Source of the DNA: Arhodomonas sp052060015
Lineage (GTDB): Bacteria; Pseudomonadota; Gammaproteobacteria; Nitrococcales; Nitrococcaceae
Reading direction: 5' to 3'
NCBI RefSeq assembly: GCF_052060015.1
Contig: NZ_JBPODZ010000010.1
Span: forward strand, 1 to 64,000
Length of the DNA stretch: 64,000 nt
Below, piece by piece: positions 26,256 through 34,372 of the stretch. The first letter of the stretch is position 1, and each line of letters begins with the position of its first letter. The position numbers and the translations under genes are program-made. The notes below the pieces were generated by a model. That model had not been told where the DNA came from and made no database searches. It saw nothing but the letters and a program-made list of their open reading frames with translations.

Positions 26256-26891
26256 TTGAGCTCGAAATTCGACGCTTACGAGATTATTGGTGTTATAGCG
26301 CCGGGCAGCGTCTTCATCTTCGGGGTTACGCTTCTATTCCCCGACTTTAAGTCGGTCTTCTTCGAGCAGGGCTTTTCGGTTGGTGATCTGGGGCTCTTCG
26401 TTGTCCTGTCCTTCGTCGCAGGTCATCTCGTCCAAGCCGCTGGCAACCTTGTCGAGATAGTAATTTGGAAGCCATTAGGGGGCATGCCGACAGATTGGCT
26501 TGTTCACAATCCGCGGAGGCTACTCCATGACACACAAGTCCAACGGCTGCGCCAAGCCGTCAAAAACGACTTCGACTGTGAGCTTCAAGATCTTTCTTCC
26601 GCGCAACTAGCACCGATCGTCCGAGAGATGTATGTCGTCGCTCAGGCGAGAGGCGACACTTCACGCATTGATTCATTCAATAGAACGTATGGACTCATGC
26701 GCGGCGTGACGGGGGCGTTCGGGGCTCTCGCAATCATGGCTCTGGTTGCCAATTGGCCAGCTTGGAGGCTTGGAGCCTTCGCGGCACTAGCCGCTCTTAT
26801 CGGCGGCTACCGCATGGTGCGGTTCGGGAAGCACTATGGACGAGAGCTTATCGTTACCTATCTCCGGCTCACCAAGCCAAGACATGGCTAA
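26256..26891 (+). CDS. Predicted membrane protein, TTG start
   Basis: 211 aa from a TTG at 26256, chosen because GGAG lies 8 nt upstream. There are four likely transmembrane segments: about residues 10-30 (IIGVIAPGSVFIFGVTLLF), 43-65 (LGLFVVLSFVAGHLVQAAGN), then a cytoplasmic-type middle, then 148-165 (GAFGALAIMALVANW) and 170-185 (LGAFAALAALIGGY). I do not recognise the family. It converges on and overlaps by 4 nt the E2-E1-JAB gene. In this setting it could be a membrane effector of a defence system, but that is inference from position only. Confidence 0.65.
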   Translation: MSSKFDAYEIIGVIAPGSVFIFGVTLLFPDFKSVFFEQGFSVGDLGLFVVLSFVAGHLVQAAGNLVEIVIWKPLGGMPTDWLVHNPRRLLHDTQVQRLRQAVKNDFDCELQDLSSAQLAPIVREMYVVAQARGDTSRIDSFNRTYGLMRGVTGAFGALAIMALVANWPAWRLGAFAALAALIGGYRMVRFGKHYGRELIVTYLRLTKPRHG

Positions 26892-29188
26892 ACCCAGAGG
26901 TGTGCTCCGTTCCCTTCAGGCGACGAGATTACTAACAGCGTCGGTAGCCCGTTCGAACGATCCCTATCACGAAACGATTCCATGGTTCGGCGGTCCTTCT
27001 CCGACATCGCCGAATCAGATCGGGGATGACTGTGCCAAGTTCCAATCAGACTTACCTTGCCACCGGCGCACCGGGCAAGCCGCCTCTCAAGTCGGGTTTG
27101 CCCCGCCGGGCCGAGTTCGATGGCAGCAGCCGATTGTTCCGTGCCCGGCGGCACGTCACTCACGGCGACCACATATAACTGTTTGAGAACGAAATCATAT
27201 CCGCCGTAGAGGTAACCCCCGGCCTCGATCTCGCCGTGGTCGAGGCGCAGCTCGTCGAGCCGCTGGGCCGCACCTGGCGAAAGTCGCACTTCCCAGCTGG
27301 GCGCATCCGCGGCCTCAAGCACGGTCACCGCACCGCCGTAATCGAACCACCGCCAGCCCAGCGGCGTTCCGTCTTGCGCAAGCGGGTTGATCCCAAACCC
27401 TGGGGAAGGCACGCGGCTCTGAATGCCAATGATGGTCGGCATAAAGGCAGCCGCATGCTGCGCGACTAGGTACTTGGGCATCCGCGTCGTGGCGGACGCG
27501 CAGCCCATGCCAACAACGAGTTCTTCGGAAGACGTGCCGGCGGCTTGCTCCCCTCGCAGCCACTCCTCGACGGCCTTGTCCTCGACAGCCCGCGCGCACA
27601 AATCATAATACAGGTCGATCGCGTTCGGCGTGTTTCCCGCGCCCGTCAGAAAGAGGGTCCCCAATCGTCCACCATGGAAGATCTCCATTCGCAGGAGTCT
27701 ATTCTCGGCTGGCAGAGACGCGCCGGCCAAGCGGCGTCGCACCCTTTCATCCGCCGTGGCGTCAATAATGAAGGGATAAACGCCGGCGACCTTTGTAAGG
27801 TCCTCGTCCGAAAGGCTCGCAACATCATGCTCCAGGACCTCGCGCTGTATCTCCTGACCGTCAAGCGTGATCTTGCCCGCTAGCTTGTCCAGATGCGCGC
27901 ACTTGGGCGCGTAAAGGTCTTCGATCGTCGCATTGTGGCGCCCAAGATTGTGCGGTTCGACAATGTCGTTGTCGCATACTGCGATCTTCGGGATGCCGGC
28001 TCTGAGCAAAAAGTCCGCGACACAACTGCCCAGGGCGCCGTAACCCAGCAAGGCCATCGGTGCGATTGTTTGTAGCCCCGAGGTAAAGGCCAGCATTTCG
28101 CGGCTTGGAAGCTGCAGGCCGAGCAGTTGCTGCACTGGGACCGCGGCGTCAATCGGGTTGTCCTCATGCCTTTCGCAATGGAGGAGGTAGGCCCGCATTT
28201 CCAGGCGGCGGGCCTCAGGCTCGGATGCCATGCCGAACACCGATGCCGAGATCGGCTCCGGTCGCCATATGCCAACCAACAGCGCCACCGGCCGCCTGCT
28301 GGTGGTTTCTCGGCCAGCGAGCTCCAATAGGGCAGTCATGATTGCTGTGGGAAGCTGGGCGTCGATCGCGGTTCCCTCGAGTCCGGCCTCAATCTCCCCG
28401 TAGCTGTTCCATACCCCGAAAAGTTGACGCTCTATGGACTGTGCTCGGTCCGACCATACAAAAACCCAGGGGACGTAAGCGGCGATACCCGGTTCTTTTG
28501 GGGACGCCTTGATCTGCCTCCGTGACGCTTGAACCTGCGCATCATCGTTCAGATCCACCGGGGGTGTCAGAAACACCACACGGCCACCAAGTTCCTCGCT
28601 TAACAGTCGCGCCACCCCGCAGCGGTAGCCTGAATCTTCTACCTCGTTCAGCGCCAACTTTTGGAAGAACCCGATATTAAAGTAACCACCACGGGCGTCC
28701 TGCCCTTCGCCCATGGGCACCGGCTCCCAACCGTCCTTCATCAGCTGCCCGGTCTTGGCGTCGTGAAACCAGTCGGAAAGCCGATCTAGCACGCCGTCGA
28801 CACCGTAGCGGTCATAGACAGCCTGCAGGCCGGCGCGTACAAGGCACAGGCTTGCCGGATGCTCGAGCGGCGTTGGGTTGATGTGCCCAATCTCGCGAGG
28901 GAAGTCTGGACGAGCGCTCCAGACGGCTGGAGCATACATACCTACGGCTTCAACTGAGCGGTACACGAGCGTTATCGGCTCAATCTCCTGGATAGGGGTA
29001 GCCACGGGCTCGAGAAGTCGCTCGGTCTTAAGGTCAAACCCAATATGTACTCTGTCCGATTCGTCCGTCGTTACGGACAGGGTGTCCGAGTTGACCGCCG
29101 GCCACCGGCAGATGCGACTGACTTCACGCCTTAGCGCGTCGGGCCAGTCCGTCTCAGGCATCGTGCGGTTATCACGTCTGTCCGGCAT
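26888..29188 (-). CDS. E2-E1-JAB ubiquitin-like conjugation fusion protein
   Basis: 766 aa with three enzyme modules. Residues 1-160 form an E2-like domain: HINPTPLEHPASLCLVRAG puts the candidate catalytic Cys at 115, followed by DRLSDWFHDA. Around residues 375-565 is an E1/ThiF domain with the nucleotide-binding LLGYGALGSCVADFLL, the Asp in VCDND, NLGRHN, and a candidate catalytic Cys in GMGCASATTR. The C-terminus is a JAB/JAMM metalloprotease with E in IEAGGYLYGG, HSHP (about residue 718) and the matching S-x-x-D in SAMSEKD. It starts immediately after the metallo-beta-lactamase stop (TGAATG). The combination resembles CBASS Cap2/Cap3 functions in one chain; the conjugated partner is unknown. 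Confidence 0.88.
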   Translation of the reverse strand: MPDRRDNRTMPETDWPDALRREVSRICRWPAVNSDTLSVTTDESDRVHIGFDLKTERLLEPVATPIQEIEPITLVYRSVEAVGMYAPAVWSARPDFPREIGHINPTPLEHPASLCLVRAGLQAVYDRYGVDGVLDRLSDWFHDAKTGQLMKDGWEPVPMGEGQDARGGYFNIGFFQKLALNEVEDSGYRCGVARLLSEELGGRVVFLTPPVDLNDDAQVQASRRQIKASPKEPGIAAYVPWVFVWSDRAQSIERQLFGVWNSYGEIEAGLEGTAIDAQLPTAIMTALLELAGRETTSRRPVALLVGIWRPEPISASVFGMASEPEARRLEMRAYLLHCERHEDNPIDAAVPVQQLLGLQLPSREMLAFTSGLQTIAPMALLGYGALGSCVADFLLRAGIPKIAVCDNDIVEPHNLGRHNATIEDLYAPKCAHLDKLAGKITLDGQEIQREVLEHDVASLSDEDLTKVAGVYPFIIDATADERVRRRLAGASLPAENRLLRMEIFHGGRLGTLFLTGAGNTPNAIDLYYDLCARAVEDKAVEEWLRGEQAAGTSSEELVVGMGCASATTRMPKYLVAQHAAAFMPTIIGIQSRVPSPGFGINPLAQDGTPLGWRWFDYGGAVTVLEAADAPSWEVRLSPGAAQRLDELRLDHGEIEAGGYLYGGYDFVLKQLYVVAVSDVPPGTEQSAAAIELGPAGQTRLERRLARCAGGKVSLIGTWHSHPRSDSAMSEKDRRTMESFRDRDRSNGLPTLLVISSPEGNGAHLWV

Positions 29189-30313
29189 TCATCCGTAACC
29201 GCCACCGCGTCCACTCGACGTGCCGGTAGTGGTGACAAACGGCCCCGCCATGAGTGCCCGCGTCGGTCCACCGGCACTAAACTTGAACACTACGTGGTCC
29301 GGCTTGTCCCCCTCCTTGTCGCCACCCGTACACAGGAACCGCTTACGCACATCATCCGTCACCTCACCCCCGTCCGCGAGAATTTTCAGGTACCGGTTTC
29401 TCGCGTGGTATGAAGGCGGCGTCGGCCCACCCCGCACGATCCGTTTGCTGCTCGCTATGACGTGGCCGTCACCGCGCTGTTCCCCAAGTGCTGCTTCCGC
29501 CTCCGGCGAGGGCACAAATGTCTCGTCCTTGGTATCTGGATTTTCGATGCGCCCGATCGAACGGCGGGAGCAGTGGTGCAGCGACAGCAAAATGTGCCAC
29601 GCAAGAGCGTCCGGATCATTGCCGAGGACTTCGTCATGGATTCGTTCCCAGACCTCGACGGTCGAGTCCCCACCGAGGAGCACGTAATTCTTCTTGCCCC
29701 CGACGGTAATTGTCCACCGGATTACCAGGCTTGACGGGTTCGAGCTGTTCGGATTGTCCGGGTCATCCGACTCCGGAATATTCGCCTCTTCAGGCGTCGG
29801 CGCAAGCAGGCGCCAATCCAAGCCGTCCGTGATCGTGCCCGATTCATGCGAGCCAGTGTCCATGATGACCAATCGATTGCCATCCCTTTCCCCCGCCGGT
29901 GTACCGCGCAACGCCTTCCGACGCTTGATCTCATCGATGACAGGCTTCGAAACGTCCGTCGTGTAATGGGGATCGGCGCCATAGGGGCTGCACCAGATTT
30001 CATTGACAATGATCTTGACTGGTCCATCTTCGGGGTCGTCATCCCAATCATCGGGCGATCCAAGATGGAAGACCTCGCCGAATCCGCACAGGTGGTCTTG
30101 GTCCGGATGCGTCAGCACGAAGATGTCCAGGTAATCGCCGGTACAGGTAGCCCGGATATCGGGGGCGAAGTCCGGGGCATCGTCATCATTTTCGTCCTGG
30201 CACCGGCTTGCCCGGTGACAGATATCAGTCATGATCGTCCGATCATGCGCCTGAAGCAGCACCGAGTCACCGTTTCCGGAGGCAAAAAAGGCTATCTTGT
30301 GGCTCATATCCAT
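29189..30313 (-). CDS. ComEC-like metallo-beta-lactamase protein with Gly-rich tail
   Basis: 374 aa. The metallo-beta-lactamase fold begins IAFFASGNGDSVLLQAHDRTIMTD, has the metal motif THPDQDH (His69, Asp71, Asp73, His74) and a later SLHHCSRRS block like the PHHGS of ComEC/Rec2-type hydrolases. It is therefore more like DNA-linked ComEC hydrolases than antibiotic-hydrolysing lactamases. The last residues are TSSGRGGGYG, a flexible tail ending in Gly. It is encoded directly upstream of the E2-E1-JAB gene with no spacing. The start could be the ATG at 30313 or 30307; neither has a strong ribosome-binding site. Confidence 0.83.
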   Translation of the reverse strand: MDMSHKIAFFASGNGDSVLLQAHDRTIMTDICHRASRCQDENDDDAPDFAPDIRATCTGDYLDIFVLTHPDQDHLCGFGEVFHLGSPDDWDDDPEDGPVKIIVNEIWCSPYGADPHYTTDVSKPVIDEIKRRKALRGTPAGERDGNRLVIMDTGSHESGTITDGLDWRLLAPTPEEANIPESDDPDNPNSSNPSSLVIRWTITVGGKKNYVLLGGDSTVEVWERIHDEVLGNDPDALAWHILLSLHHCSRRSIGRIENPDTKDETFVPSPEAEAALGEQRGDGHVIASSKRIVRGGPTPPSYHARNRYLKILADGGEVTDDVRKRFLCTGGDKEGDKPDHVVFKFSAGGPTRALMAGPFVTTTGTSSGRGGGYG

Positions 30314-30589
30314 ATCAGGACACTAGATATTGGTCTTAAGACCCGTTTAACGCGTCCCTCACCTGAAAGTCAACCCTCCCCCGCGCTGAGTACGAACTCG
30401 CTTTCTACCCAAATGGGGCTCGGGGTCGATTCGGGGCCCGGGGTCTAACATTCCAACACTCCTTCCTGTTGGATGACCGCTCTTTGATCCGACCGTCATC
30501 GGCATGCCCGGCATTCCCACGGTGTCCGCTTCAACCCCGGTTGCCGCAACACCCCGCGCTCGGCCTCCTCGGGCCCCTGTCCTACGACA

Positions 30590-30870
30590 CCGTATTTCGG
30601 AGTGCGGTAGTGGGAGAATCTCCTGCCATAGAAATCGCATCGAGGAGTGTTGTGCTGCCCTGCACGTATACGCGCTATCGGGCACCTCGTCGCCCTCGGT
30701 ATCCGGGATGGGGAACTCGAGCGCCTGGCAGAGCTCGTGGACGAAAATCTGCGCATTGGACTCCTCGGGGCCGGTGGTGCAACGGGCCAGCGCTGGATGA
30801 ACGCCTCCACCTGCGCCGCTGGTGGCTGCCCTGTGGCCCCGTGGGTACGGTCCTCCATGTGCGATCAATC
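30590..30870 (-). pseudogene. N-terminal remnant of a class I DNA methyltransferase
   Basis: Two minus-strand frames join to the typical start of large class I SAM-dependent DNA methyltransferases: QVEAFIQRW in one, then ESNAQIFVHELCQALEFPIPDTEGDE in the other, with a frame change near 30790. Nothing of the catalytic domain follows; the downstream sequence to 30365 is non-coding debris. It reads away from direct repeat copy 2, as the helicase does from copy 1. Confidence 0.55.
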
Positions 30871-30872
30871 CG

Positions 30873-31010
30873 TTGCCGCCACCCTCCGATGTGACGCAGT
30901 ATGCAGCATGAGCATAATCAGTGGTAAGGGCGACAGGGTCGACCGGAGCCATCTGAGCCAATGGAGGGCGCCGTGCCGAGGCTAGATCAGCTGCCGGAGG
31001 GATTGTCCGC
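30873..31010 (+). repeat. Direct repeat copy 2 (partner 24096-24233)
   Basis: This is the second copy of the 138-bp repeat. Here it runs without interruption into an intact HNH endonuclease gene, so this is probably the original context. It includes the upstream region with a CATAAT box, the start codons and about 12 codons of the gene. Confidence 0.85.
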
Positions 31011-31935
31011 GGACCACCGCGAAGCGCTCGAGTGGTTCGCCGACCGGGCCGGGGCGGAGATCGCATCGCTCGGCCAGCCCCCCTCGGGCCTCCACCTCGC
31101 CAACCGCGCCAAGGACATCCACAAGCCCAAGGGATGGCGCTATGCGCTGAGCATCCGGGCGACGCTGTCCCGCCAGTACGACGACAAGGAGCCGGAGTGG
31201 CTGCCGGATGGATCCTGGCGGTACGACTACTACCAGGAAGGCACCGATCCCGCCCAACGGGATGAGGAATACACCAACCGCGGCCTCGTCGCCTGCATGG
31301 GGGACGGGGTGCCCGTCGCCGTGCTCCGCCAGACGCAGGGCAAACCGAATGTCCATTACCACGTGCTCGGCCTCGCCTACGTCCGCGGGTGGAAGGATGG
31401 CTGGTTCTCGCTTGAAGGCATCCTGGGCAGCGGGAGCCACGGCGAGGCGGCCCCGTCCCTCTCGGCTGATGCGGGAAACGAACAGCCGTTCTCGCCAGAG
31501 TCCATCACCGATTCGCGCAAGCGCACGCTCGCCACCATCGTCCAGCGGCGAGGACAGGCGACGCTTCGCCAAGCGCTGATCGAAGCCTACGAGGGTCGCT
31601 GCGCCATCACTGGTTGCGAGGTGCTAGACGTGCTCGAGGCGGCGCACATTCACCCGTACCGCCGCGAGGAGACCAACTATCCGAGCAACGGACTGCTGCT
31701 AAGGGGAGACGTGCACACGCTGTTCGATCTAGGCTTGCTCACGGTCAACGCGGCAACCCTTCGTGTTGTCCTGGCTCGAAGGATCCGCGCATTGCGGTCC
31801 TCGTGCCGATCTCTCCACGGGGCGCGGATTAGCGTGCCTCACGACCCATCTCAACAGCCCTCGGGGGAGGCGCTGCGCTGGCACGCCGAGCACGTTGCCG
31901 CCGACGGACTGCACCTAGAAGCGCCACACCAATGA
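30973..31935 (+). CDS. HNH endonuclease with N-terminal SRA/YDG-like region
   Basis: 320 aa from the GTG at 30973, which has GGAGGG 5 nt upstream; an in-frame ATG at 30961 overlaps that site and would add four residues. The C-terminal HNH domain reads GRCAITGCEVLDVLEAAHIHPYR...NYPSNGLLLRGDVHTLFDLGL, with the AHIHP and D-V-H-T-L-F metal and catalytic residues. The N-terminal part (NVHYHVLGLAYVRGWKDGWFSLEG) resembles YDG/SRA-type modified-base readers. It overlaps the pentapeptide-repeat gene by 4 nt (ATGA). A modification-dependent restriction nuclease is a fair inference. Confidence 0.8.
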   Translation: MPRLDQLPEGLSADHREALEWFADRAGAEIASLGQPPSGLHLANRAKDIHKPKGWRYALSIRATLSRQYDDKEPEWLPDGSWRYDYYQEGTDPAQRDEEYTNRGLVACMGDGVPVAVLRQTQGKPNVHYHVLGLAYVRGWKDGWFSLEGILGSGSHGEAAPSLSADAGNEQPFSPESITDSRKRTLATIVQRRGQATLRQALIEAYEGRCAITGCEVLDVLEAAHIHPYRREETNYPSNGLLLRGDVHTLFDLGLLTVNAATLRVVLARRIRALRSSCRSLHGARISVPHDPSQQPSGEALRWHAEHVAADGLHLEAPHQ

Positions 31936-33218
31936 GCAACGGGGGCTCTCTGTGGCAACGGACCGTACAGAGGATACGCGAAACCCTGAAAGGCCTTTGG
32001 TTCCGCCTGCCGGCACAGCTGCGCCACAAATTTGAAGGTGACCCAAGTGTTTTCCAGCGCTTTCTCTGGCGCTACCGAGCCGGATTATGGTTCGCTGTTT
32101 CCATCCTGGCGGTAGTGTTTGTTGCGTGGCTGTTCGGAGTGTGGAGCGCCATAGGCGCGCTGCGTGACCAGGCGGTGCGCGTGTTTGCAGTGATTGAGCA
32201 GACGCCGCTCCCAGAAAGGCCACCACCTGATCCGTCACAGGCCTTCCGGAACCTGCTATGGGGCATCTCAGCCCTAGGCGGCGCTCTTGTAGCGGTAGCC
32301 GGCCTTCTGCTTGCCGGATGGCGATCCTACACGCAGGCGCGCGCAGCGCAGATCGAGAATCGGCGAGTCGAGACCGAGACGTTTGCCCGGGCGATCGAAC
32401 ACTTGGGCAACGATGACTTCGCGATACGGTTAGGCGCAATCCTGAGCCTGGAGAGCTTGGCACGCGAATCCCCCCGTCTTCACCAGCCCATTATGGAAGC
32501 GTTCTGCGCCTATATCCGGGAGAAGCGGCCATGGCCCCCACTGACGGTCACTTCGGAGCAAGAAAACGCTACTGAGCATCAGGATGGCGACGATGAAACG
32601 CCGGCCGCGCGAGGAGAGGGACCGGAAAGCTCATCCGTTGGTGTGGGCGATACTGGAACAACGCGATTTCCTGCTGACTTGCAAGCTATCCTTACCGCGA
32701 TCGGCCGTCGGGAGCGCAGACACGAGAGCTCAAGGGCTTGGCTTCTGCTCCGCAATACCGACCTTCGCCGAGCGGACCTCTCATATGCTCATTTCGAAGA
32801 TATAGACCTCGGGGGCGCTCAACTTGAGGTCGCTACTCTGTCTTACACGCATCTAGATAACGGGTGCCTTGAAGGTTCCCATTTAGAGTGCGCAGGTCTT
32901 ATTAGAACTCGGTTACAATTCGCAAATCTTCAAGGGGCGCACCTCGAGGGCGCTGGACTGCTCAGCGCGGAACTTGAAGGGGCGGACCTTTCAGGCGTTC
33001 ATCTTGAGAACGCAATGATCGCAGCTACCAACCTCAAGGGCGCGGATCTTACGGGCGCTCATCTTACAAATGCACAGTTTCAGGACGTAAATATCCGAGG
33101 AACGAGAGTTAACATGAGCGATATTTGTCAGAACCAAATTGATAATGCTAATGGAGACTCGTCGACAGTAATCCCAGCAGGCCTAGTACGCCCTACCCAT
33201 TGGGAAATTTCCCCCTAG
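31932..33218 (+). CDS. Membrane-anchored pentapeptide-repeat protein
   Basis: 428 aa. Two transmembrane helices lie at about residues 50-78 (LWFAVSILAVVFVAWLFGVW) and 105-133 (LLWGISALGGALVAVAGLLLAGW). An ALxLxEx-rich soluble linker follows, with a charged low-complexity stretch (residues 195-235), then about twelve pentapeptide repeats of the A(D/N)LxG type (residues 270-400). Pentapeptide repeats build a right-handed beta-helix. The start overlaps the HNH gene stop (ATGA), so the two proteins probably act together. Base composition of the repeat region is less GC-rich than the N-terminal part. Confidence 0.8.
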   Translation: MSNGGSLWQRTVQRIRETLKGLWFRLPAQLRHKFEGDPSVFQRFLWRYRAGLWFAVSILAVVFVAWLFGVWSAIGALRDQAVRVFAVIEQTPLPERPPPDPSQAFRNLLWGISALGGALVAVAGLLLAGWRSYTQARAAQIENRRVETETFARAIEHLGNDDFAIRLGAILSLESLARESPRLHQPIMEAFCAYIREKRPWPPLTVTSEQENATEHQDGDDETPAARGEGPESSSVGVGDTGTTRFPADLQAILTAIGRRERRHESSRAWLLLRNTDLRRADLSYAHFEDIDLGGAQLEVATLSYTHLDNGCLEGSHLECAGLIRTRLQFANLQGAHLEGAGLLSAELEGADLSGVHLENAMIAATNLKGADLTGAHLTNAQFQDVNIRGTRVNMSDICQNQIDNANGDSSTVIPAGLVRPTHWEISP

Positions 33219-33654
33219 AGTCGAGAGACAGCCACTCCGTACGCGGACCTCAATTCCTCCATGCGCATGACCGCGGCGATTGCGGCCCGGCGGCCACCGC
33301 TGCGCCGGCCACTGAATCCGAGGGCGCACCGCTATCCAGCATGACCTAACCTGCGCAGAGGACCACGGACTCCGTCACCCGGCGGGGTCACGACCGACGG
33401 CTGCGCTCGCCCCGAGGTTGGATTTCCGCCATAAGGCACGCTACATTTCGCATATTGAGACCCGGAAGGACTCGGCACATGGCTCCCAGAATCCCGCGCA
33501 GCCCCGATCAAGACCCCATGCGCGCGCCGCTCATCGGGCCACGCCGCAGTGCCGCCAATACAAATCCCTATCTAAAAGCGTAGCAACCTTATGGGCAGCT
33601 TAGTCCAGCAGGCGTTTACCCGCCATGCTGCGCACGGCGAAGAAATGCTTCACT
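33219..33654. other. Intergenic region left of the gene cassettes
   Basis: No supportable gene. A GTTAGGC motif at 33655-33661, just before the first cassette open frame, looks like the 3' core (R') of an attC site, and a hairpin (CAGCAGGCG / CGCCATGCTG) sits at about 33606-33630. I could not find the matching 5' half. Confidence 0.35.
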
Positions 33655-33664
33655 GTTAGGCGGA

Positions 33665-34048
33665 ATGCTTTATGACTGTGTACTGGAATTTTTGAGGCGG
33701 AACCTTTTCATGTGGGCAGGTGGAATTTGGGACTTCATTGCGGGCGGACTCATATTGTACATGCTTCTTTCCCGTGTATTGCTTGGGGATATGCGGGGAG
33801 CAGCGAGACTGATATTTGGGTTAGGCATATGCGGCGCCGGGCTCGGAGCTTGGCTTTTGATGCTTCTATGGATTAGCCCGCAATACCAAGTGCCGGCCAT
33901 TTGGTCCCATGTCATTGGCATTGGACTTGCCGCTGCAGTTGGGTTTGGTGGCATACGGTTGATGTACGTTGTATTCCCCGAGGCTGCAGAGGAGGATTGC
34001 TTGATAGTACGGAGGCGTTGGGGCGATAATCAGGATCGGAATGACTAA
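33665..34048 (+). CDS. Hypothetical membrane protein (cassette gene 1)
   Basis: 127 aa from the ATG at 33665, which follows GTTAGGCGGA; a later ATG at 33710 is possible. Three or four transmembrane segments: IWDFIAGGLILYMLLSRVLL, LIFGLGICGAGLGAWLLMLLW and HVIGIGLAAAVGFGGIRLMYVVF. No family is recognised. GC content is visibly lower than that of the surrounding genome. The gene lies between an attC-like 3' core and an attC-like palindrome, which suggests a mobile integron cassette. Confidence 0.6.
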   Translation: MLYDCVLEFLRRNLFMWAGGIWDFIAGGLILYMLLSRVLLGDMRGAARLIFGLGICGAGLGAWLLMLLWISPQYQVPAIWSHVIGIGLAAAVGFGGIRLMYVVFPEAAEEDCLIVRRRWGDNQDRND

Positions 34049-34055
34049 TCTTGAG

Positions 34056-34135
34056 CCTAGAAATGCCTTCGAGTGTGACTTCGGCAAACGCTACGCGTTT
34101 TTCTCAACCCCTCGAGGCAGCCGTTATGCGCAAAC
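34056..34135 (+). repeat. Degenerate attC-like site 1
   Basis: A folded-stem region with ATGCCTTCGAG (about 34070) facing CTCGAGGCAG (about 34118). It pairs with one bulged base and has an inner AAACGC-TAC-GCGTTT hairpin. The outer cores (GCCTAGA, CGTTATGC) depart from the RYYYAAC / GTTRRRY consensus. It begins 8 nt after the stop of cassette gene 1, the expected place. Confidence 0.45.
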
Positions 34136-34148
34136 GCTGGAGGTATAC

Positions 34149-34358
34149 ATGGAGTGGTCTTGGAAAGCGTTCTTGATCCTACTCCCTATAGCAGTCATAT
34201 TCAGTATGTTCAGCCGTGGTGCTATGAACGCTCAGAATGTGGCGAAGCATGGTCCAGAAGCCGACTACAGAGCTAATTCGGGTATGTCGGTCTTTGGCTC
34301 AGTTGTTGGTGGTAGCGTTTGGGCGACAATTATTACGTTGGTCATTGGTTTGTTCTAG
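34149..34358 (+). CDS. Small membrane protein (cassette gene 2)
   Basis: 69 aa from the ATG at 34149, chosen because GGAGG lies 6 nt upstream; a longer frame from 34041 would run through the attC-like palindrome. Two transmembrane segments: WKAFLILLPIAVIFSMF and SVVGGSVWATIITLVIGLF. Function unknown. It is 14 nt upstream of the next small membrane protein and probably shares its cassette. Confidence 0.55.
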   Translation: MEWSWKAFLILLPIAVIFSMFSRGAMNAQNVAKHGPEADYRANSGMSVFGSVVGGSVWATIITLVIGLF

Positions 34359-34372
34359 TCTTCCATGTGAGT

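Noticed and set aside
29189..30313. Antibiotic-resistance metallo-beta-lactamase
   Set aside because: The HPDQDH and SLHHCS motifs are ComEC-like, there is no signal peptide, and the gene is coupled to an E2-E1-JAB gene.
33606..33661. Complete attC site upstream of the first cassette
   Set aside because: Only the 3' core GTTAGGC is convincing; no matching 5' half pairs with it, so I list it as a hint only.
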